Below are positions 5,780 to 7,886 of a stretch of 7,886 bases of DNA, one piece after another (the stretch's first letter is position 1; each line of letters opens with the position of its first letter). Under the pieces are notes generated by a model, which did no database searches, was not told the DNA's origin, and saw nothing but the letters and a program-made list of their open reading frames with translations. The position numbers were made by a program, and so were the translations under genes. This DNA comes from Candidatus Aminicenantota bacterium (GTDB lineage: Bacteria > Acidobacteriota > Aminicenantia > UBA2199), in the NCBI GenBank assembly GCA_020355945.1, contig CP070627.1:4373338-4381223 (forward strand), given 5' to 3'.

Positions 5780-5825
5780 CCGGGTGCCGGTTTTCTTTAA
5801 AAGCTGGCACCCGGTTTTTGGTTTT
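5780..5825 (+). terminator. Rho-independent terminator of second unit
   Basis: Same structure as at 2763-2808: CCGGGTGCCGG (5780-5790) pairs with CTGGCACCCGG (5804-5814), with TTTT/AAAA extending the stem and TTTTTGGTTTT after it. One C-to-T change turns a G-C pair into a G-U wobble, so the stem still forms. It should separate the two-gene unit from the FKBP transcript, which has its own promoter downstream. Confidence 0.92.
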
Positions 5826-5881
5826 CAAGAGGCGATAATGTTCCCACTTATTACAAATTCGTTGTGGAGGAGTGTAGGGTA

Positions 5882-5910
5882 TTGACCTTTTTGTATGGGT
5901 GTGCTACACT
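5882..5910 (+). promoter_or_regulatory. sigma-70 extended -10 promoter of FKBP gene
   Basis: TTGACC (5882-5887), a 17-bp spacer, TACACT (5905-5910), with TG at 5902-5903 forming an extended -10 (TGC-TACACT). Transcription should begin near 5917, leaving a leader of about 34 nt with AAGGAG (5939-5944) before the ATG at 5951. This block is absent from the left duplication copy. Confidence 0.75.
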
Positions 5911-5950
5911 CAGTTTTCATAGTGAAAGAAATCATTTCAAGGAGAAAAGG

Positions 5951-6745
5951 ATGAAACGAATTATTATTGTTTTTACAATGATCATACTTCCCTTTATTGT
6001 AGTGAATTGTGCAAATTCTACGGGATCGAAAAATCCCGGGAAAACACTTACCCTTGAGACAGAACGACAAAAGAGCAGTTATTCTGTGGGCTACAAACTT
6101 GGCGTCGGTGTAAAATCAATTGCCCAAGAGGTAGATATAGACATTGTTCTCCAGGGCTTCAAGGATGCGGTGTCCCCGGGCACCCCGAAAATCCCGGAGC
6201 CGCAGATGCGGCAAATTTTTTCCAAATTTCAAAAAAAAATGAATGACCAACGCCAGAAGCGACTAAAAGAAACAGGGGAAAAAAACAAAATTGCAGGAGA
6301 ACAATTTCTTAAACAAAATGCCAAACAAGAGGGGATCATCGTCACCAAAAGCGGTCTCCAGTACAAGGTATTCAAAGAGGGTACCGGTCCTATTCCCGGG
6401 AAATCGGATATCGTAAAGGTTCACTACAGGGGAACCCTTATCAATGGTAAGGAAATTATTAATACCTACAAACGTGGGCAGCCGGCCACACTTCCGCTCC
6501 AACGGGTAATCCCTGCATGGGCGGAAGGCTTTCAATTAATGAAGGTAGGTTCGAGGTATCAATTTTTTATTCCCTCGAAGTTGGCTTACGGAGAACGTGG
6601 CTCGCCGCCATTAGTCGGGCCTAATAATGTTTTGATCTATGAGGTTGAACTGCTGGGCATCGTGCCCCAAGCGGTCTCTCCCTCAAAATCCACTAAGCGG
6701 CAGCCATCAACAAAGACAGGGACAGGAAATAAAGAAAGAACTTAG
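5951..6745 (+). CDS. FKBP-type peptidyl-prolyl cis-trans isomerase, FkpA/Mip-like lipoprotein
   Basis: 264 residues from the ATG at 5951 (AAGGAG 6 bp upstream; the in-frame ATG at 5864 lies before the promoter and is not used). Residues 1-19 are a signal peptide ending VVN-Cys20, a slightly atypical lipobox. Residues about 40-125 are the helical FKBP_N dimerisation region (YSVGYKLGVGV, ILQGFKDAV-like, then a long charged helix). Residues about 130-237 are the FKBP domain: GLQYKVFKEGTGP, VKVHYRGTL (Tyr159), YKRGQPATLPL, VIPAWAEGFQLM (Trp190), KLAYGERG (Tyr213), VLIYEVELL. A basic, Ser/Thr-rich tail ends the protein. By family it speeds proline isomerisation and acts as a folding chaperone in the periplasm or at the outer membrane. 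Oddity: the usual GxxFDSS segment reads GKEIINT, so the conserved Phe-Asp pair of the active site is Ile169-Ile170. Catalysis may be weak and chaperone action may dominate. The lipoprotein gene at 6791 follows within 45 bp and is probably co-transcribed. Confidence 0.9.
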   Translation: MKRIIIVFTMIILPFIVVNCANSTGSKNPGKTLTLETERQKSSYSVGYKLGVGVKSIAQEVDIDIVLQGFKDAVSPGTPKIPEPQMRQIFSKFQKKMNDQRQKRLKETGEKNKIAGEQFLKQNAKQEGIIVTKSGLQYKVFKEGTGPIPGKSDIVKVHYRGTLINGKEIINTYKRGQPATLPLQRVIPAWAEGFQLMKVGSRYQFFIPSKLAYGERGSPPLVGPNNVLIYEVELLGIVPQAVSPSKSTKRQPSTKTGTGNKERT

Positions 6746-6790
6746 TTTGCTTCGCTGCGATTAAATTAAAATATGAGGAGGGTAAGAATA

Positions 6791-7291
6791 ATGAAGAGTA
6801 AGCTTTATGGGATCTCGTTTTTGATCCTGATCCTGATGGTGTTTTTATTAAATGCACCCGGATGCAAAACCAGTAGTATTAGCAATACTGAGAACCTGGA
6901 CCCGGCAGGTGTTTTACTAAGTTATGCGGGATGCAAAGGGGAAGCCTCGAGTACTTTCCAGAAACAGGACGGTGTAAACCAGGGTGAAGCGCAAGAGTGT
7001 ATCACCTTTGAGTATGCCGGGAATACCCTGAACCTAAAGCATGTGAATGCATATTTAAATTGCTGCCCCGGTGAAATTACTGCCGATATCCGCTGCCAGG
7101 GTCAATCAATCGTAATAACAGAGAAGGAAGCAGAGTTGGGTTGTTTTTGTGACTGCTATTATGATATCGATTATCAATTAAATAATATAGTTAGTGGAGC
7201 TTATACGATATCTATTAAACATGGAAATGAGGTCAAGTTTCAATGTACAATAGACCTTGCCTCAAACAGTCAGGGTGAAATATGTGATTAA
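6791..7291 (+). CDS. cysteine-rich lipoprotein of unknown function
   Basis: 166 residues from the ATG at 6791, preferred over the in-frame ATG at 6773 because AGGAGG (6776-6781) sits 9 bp upstream of 6791 and inside the longer frame. The signal peptide MKSKLYGISF-LILILMVFLL ends at NAPG-Cys25, a plausible though not strict lipobox. The mature part has ten further cysteines (48, 70, 91, 92, 102, 118, 120, 122, 152, 165), including CC at 91-92 and CxCxC at 118-122 (GCFCDCYYDIDY), followed by a strand pattern SGAYTISIKHG. It reads as a small beta-sandwich-like extracytoplasmic domain held by disulfides or, less likely, binding a metal. I do not recognise a named family. It follows the FKBP gene by 45 bp, probably in the same transcript. 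Its last 30 bp are overlapped by the long form of the convergent gene on the other strand. Confidence 0.8.
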   Translation: MKSKLYGISFLILILMVFLLNAPGCKTSSISNTENLDPAGVLLSYAGCKGEASSTFQKQDGVNQGEAQECITFEYAGNTLNLKHVNAYLNCCPGEITADIRCQGQSIVITEKEAELGCFCDCYYDIDYQLNNIVSGAYTISIKHGNEVKFQCTIDLASNSQGEICD

Positions 7292-7579
7292 TGAGTAATG
7301 TAGACAAAGGAGCAGCACCAGGAGTCTGTCCGGGAATAGCGAGCGAAAGAAAAAGGGGCCAGGCAAAAAAAATTCCATCAGGCTCTGCTTCCTCAGGTTA
7401 TTTATCTTATCTTCGTCGAGATTTATTTTCGCGCATAAGGAAAAGAATTTTTTATATTTCTTTTTCCGGTGTTTCTTTTTCTTCTCTTTGACGGTAATTT
7501 CAACTAATTTGCCTTTATATATCTCGAGGCCAAGTATCTCAATAAATCGATCGATCACTCTCAAAGTTCTGGTTAACAT
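7262..7579 (-). CDS. small basic protein, possibly antitoxin-like, with doubtful C-terminus
   Basis: Up to 105 residues on the minus strand, starting at the ATG at 7579-7577 (GGAGG at 7588-7584; an ATG at 7582 is too close, a TTG at 7594 is upstream of it). A near-consensus promoter lies directly upstream, so the gene start is well supported. Residues 1-32 (MLTRTLRVIDRFIEILGLEI, then YKGKLVEITVKE) look like the compact N-terminus of an AbrB/VapB/DUF104-type antitoxin. A Lys/Arg-rich linker (33-44) follows, then KINLDEDKINNLRKQSLMEF (51-70), again like an antitoxin tail. Past residue 70 the frame crosses a run of eight T and becomes a hydrophobic stretch unlike the rest, overlapping the convergent lipoprotein gene by 30 bp. 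The true protein may be about 70-75 residues, truncated or frameshifted. No toxin gene follows. The family call is tentative. Confidence 0.45.
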   Translation of the reverse strand: MLTRTLRVIDRFIEILGLEIYKGKLVEITVKEKKKKHRKKKYKKFFSLCAKINLDEDKINNLRKQSLMEFFLPGPFFFRSLFPDRLLVLLLCLHYSLITYFTLTV

Positions 7580-7597
7580 CATTCCTCCAAACAATAT

Positions 7598-7626
7598 ATG
7601 ATATTGGATTTTGATCCATTTGTCAA
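7598..7626 (-). promoter_or_regulatory. sigma-70 promoter of minus-strand small gene
   Basis: On the minus strand, TTGACA (7626-7621), a 17-bp spacer and TATCAT (7603-7598). Transcription would start near 7591, only a few bases before the GGAGG ribosome-binding site at 7588-7584. The tight promoter-to-RBS layout argues that the small gene is real. Confidence 0.72.
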
Positions 7627-7820
7627 CTTTATAGTCAAAAATACAGGAATTCTCATTCTGGCCTTAAGAGAAAAAAATTTTAAAAGGGCGGGCACTAACC
7701 CTCAAAAATATTCGCGCTTAAAAGAGTTTATATTTATTATTTCAGTACTTTATGCCGAAGGGAGCACTTTAAAGCATTTCCATCATGCGTCACGTCAATC
7801 TTGAGAAGTATTATAGCTCT
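7627..7820. other. AT-rich intergenic region, no gene recognised
   Basis: Between the minus-strand promoter and the right-edge palindrome. A 68-codon plus-strand frame (7598-7804) begins inside the minus-strand promoter, has no ribosome-binding site and shows no recognisable motif. No RNA gene or further promoter was supported. Confidence 0.4.
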
Positions 7821-7833
7821 ATGCCTCCGGCGG

Positions 7834-7886
7834 CCAGGGGGCGCTTTTTGAAAAAACTGCCCCCTGGACCCCCGCAAAAACTTTTG
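7834..7886 (+). repeat. GC-rich palindromic repeat, terminator-like
   Basis: CCAGGGGGC (7834-7842) pairs perfectly with GCCCCCTGG (7859-7867), and inside the loop TTTTT (7845-7849) can pair with AAAAA (7851-7856). Flanks are CTCCGGCGG before and ACCCCCGCAAAAACTTTTG after. From memory, elements of this form (CTCCGGCGGCCAGGGGG... then CCCCCTGGACCCCC) are common in deltaproteobacterial genomes near gene ends, where they may act as terminators. The element is probably cut by the window edge. Confidence 0.6.

Larger units (their letters stand above)
4132..6009 (+). repeat. tandem segmental duplication, right copy
   Basis: Counterpart of 1062-2890. In this copy the DUF6345-like domain is joined in frame to a longer N-terminal part, and the segment runs into an intact FKBP gene. 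It keeps the FKBP promoter region that the left copy lacks. Because its right end continues into a complete gene, this copy is likelier to show the ancestral right border, and the left copy a duplicated fragment. The direction of events at the 5' border cannot be settled from the window. Confidence 0.9.

Noticed and set aside
5864..5950. Longer N-terminus for the FKBP protein
   Set aside because: The ATG at 5864 lies upstream of the predicted promoter and would add 29 residues before the signal peptide.
7291..7491. 66-codon plus-strand frame after the lipoprotein gene
   Set aside because: No ribosome-binding site, low-complexity peptide, antisense to the better supported minus-strand gene.
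7598..7804. 68-codon plus-strand frame near the right end
   Set aside because: Starts within the minus-strand promoter, no ribosome-binding site, no recognisable protein features.
1..7886. CRISPR array, tRNA, rRNA, or insertion sequence
   Set aside because: No regularly spaced repeats, cloverleaf candidates, rRNA-like stretches or transposase motifs were seen; the large repeat is a segmental duplication without terminal inverted repeats.

Overview
The window comes from a diderm (Gram-negative-type) bacterium. Four or five of the genes encode Sec-exported proteins, and at least two of these look like lipoproteins. Promoters are of the ordinary sigma-70 type, intrinsic terminators are clear, and base composition is mid-to-low GC. 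Short dispersed repeats at both ends (a GCAGAG-type 9-mer repeat and a GC-rich palindrome) are of a kind common in large environmental genomes such as Desulfobacterota or Aminicenantota/Acidobacteriota-like lineages. That placement is a guess; there is no phylogenetic marker here.

Layout, left to right: (1) the 3' part of a MobA/MocA-like nucleotidyltransferase gene, entering from outside the window; (2) about 450 bp of non-coding DNA with strong inverted repeats, a pair of matching dyad operators and a near-consensus promoter at 849-877; (3) a two-gene unit: a small secreted DUF6345-like protein with a caspase-type His-Gly...Ser-Cys pattern (990-1730), then a secreted protein resembling an FTP/PepSY-type protease propeptide (1746-2615), closed by an intrinsic terminator; (4) a truncated remnant of a lipoprotein FKBP gene (2832-2890 and read-on); (5) a second copy of the same two-gene unit (3100-5700), in which the first protein has gained, or never lost, an extra N-terminal caspase/gingipain-like domain; (6) a second copy of the terminator; (7) an intact FKBP-type peptidyl-prolyl isomerase lipoprotein (5951-6745) with its own promoter, followed by a cysteine-rich lipoprotein (6791-7291); (8) a convergent minus-strand small gene with a near-perfect promoter, perhaps antitoxin-like; (9) a GC-rich palindromic repeat at the right edge.

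The central observation is a segmental tandem duplication of about 1.8 kb (1062-2890 versus 4132-6009). It carries a putative secreted clan-CD-like cysteine peptidase (or inactive relative) next to a separately translated propeptide/inhibitor-like partner. From my memory of the family, these two modules usually sit in one polypeptide. Here they are split into adjacent genes, each with its own signal peptide, joined by an identical 15-bp intergenic ribosome-binding segment. I infer an exported enzyme and inhibitor/chaperone pair, with a periplasmic or outer-membrane-anchored prolyl isomerase and a Cys-rich lipoprotein encoded alongside. Enzyme activity is not demonstrated by anything in the sequence.
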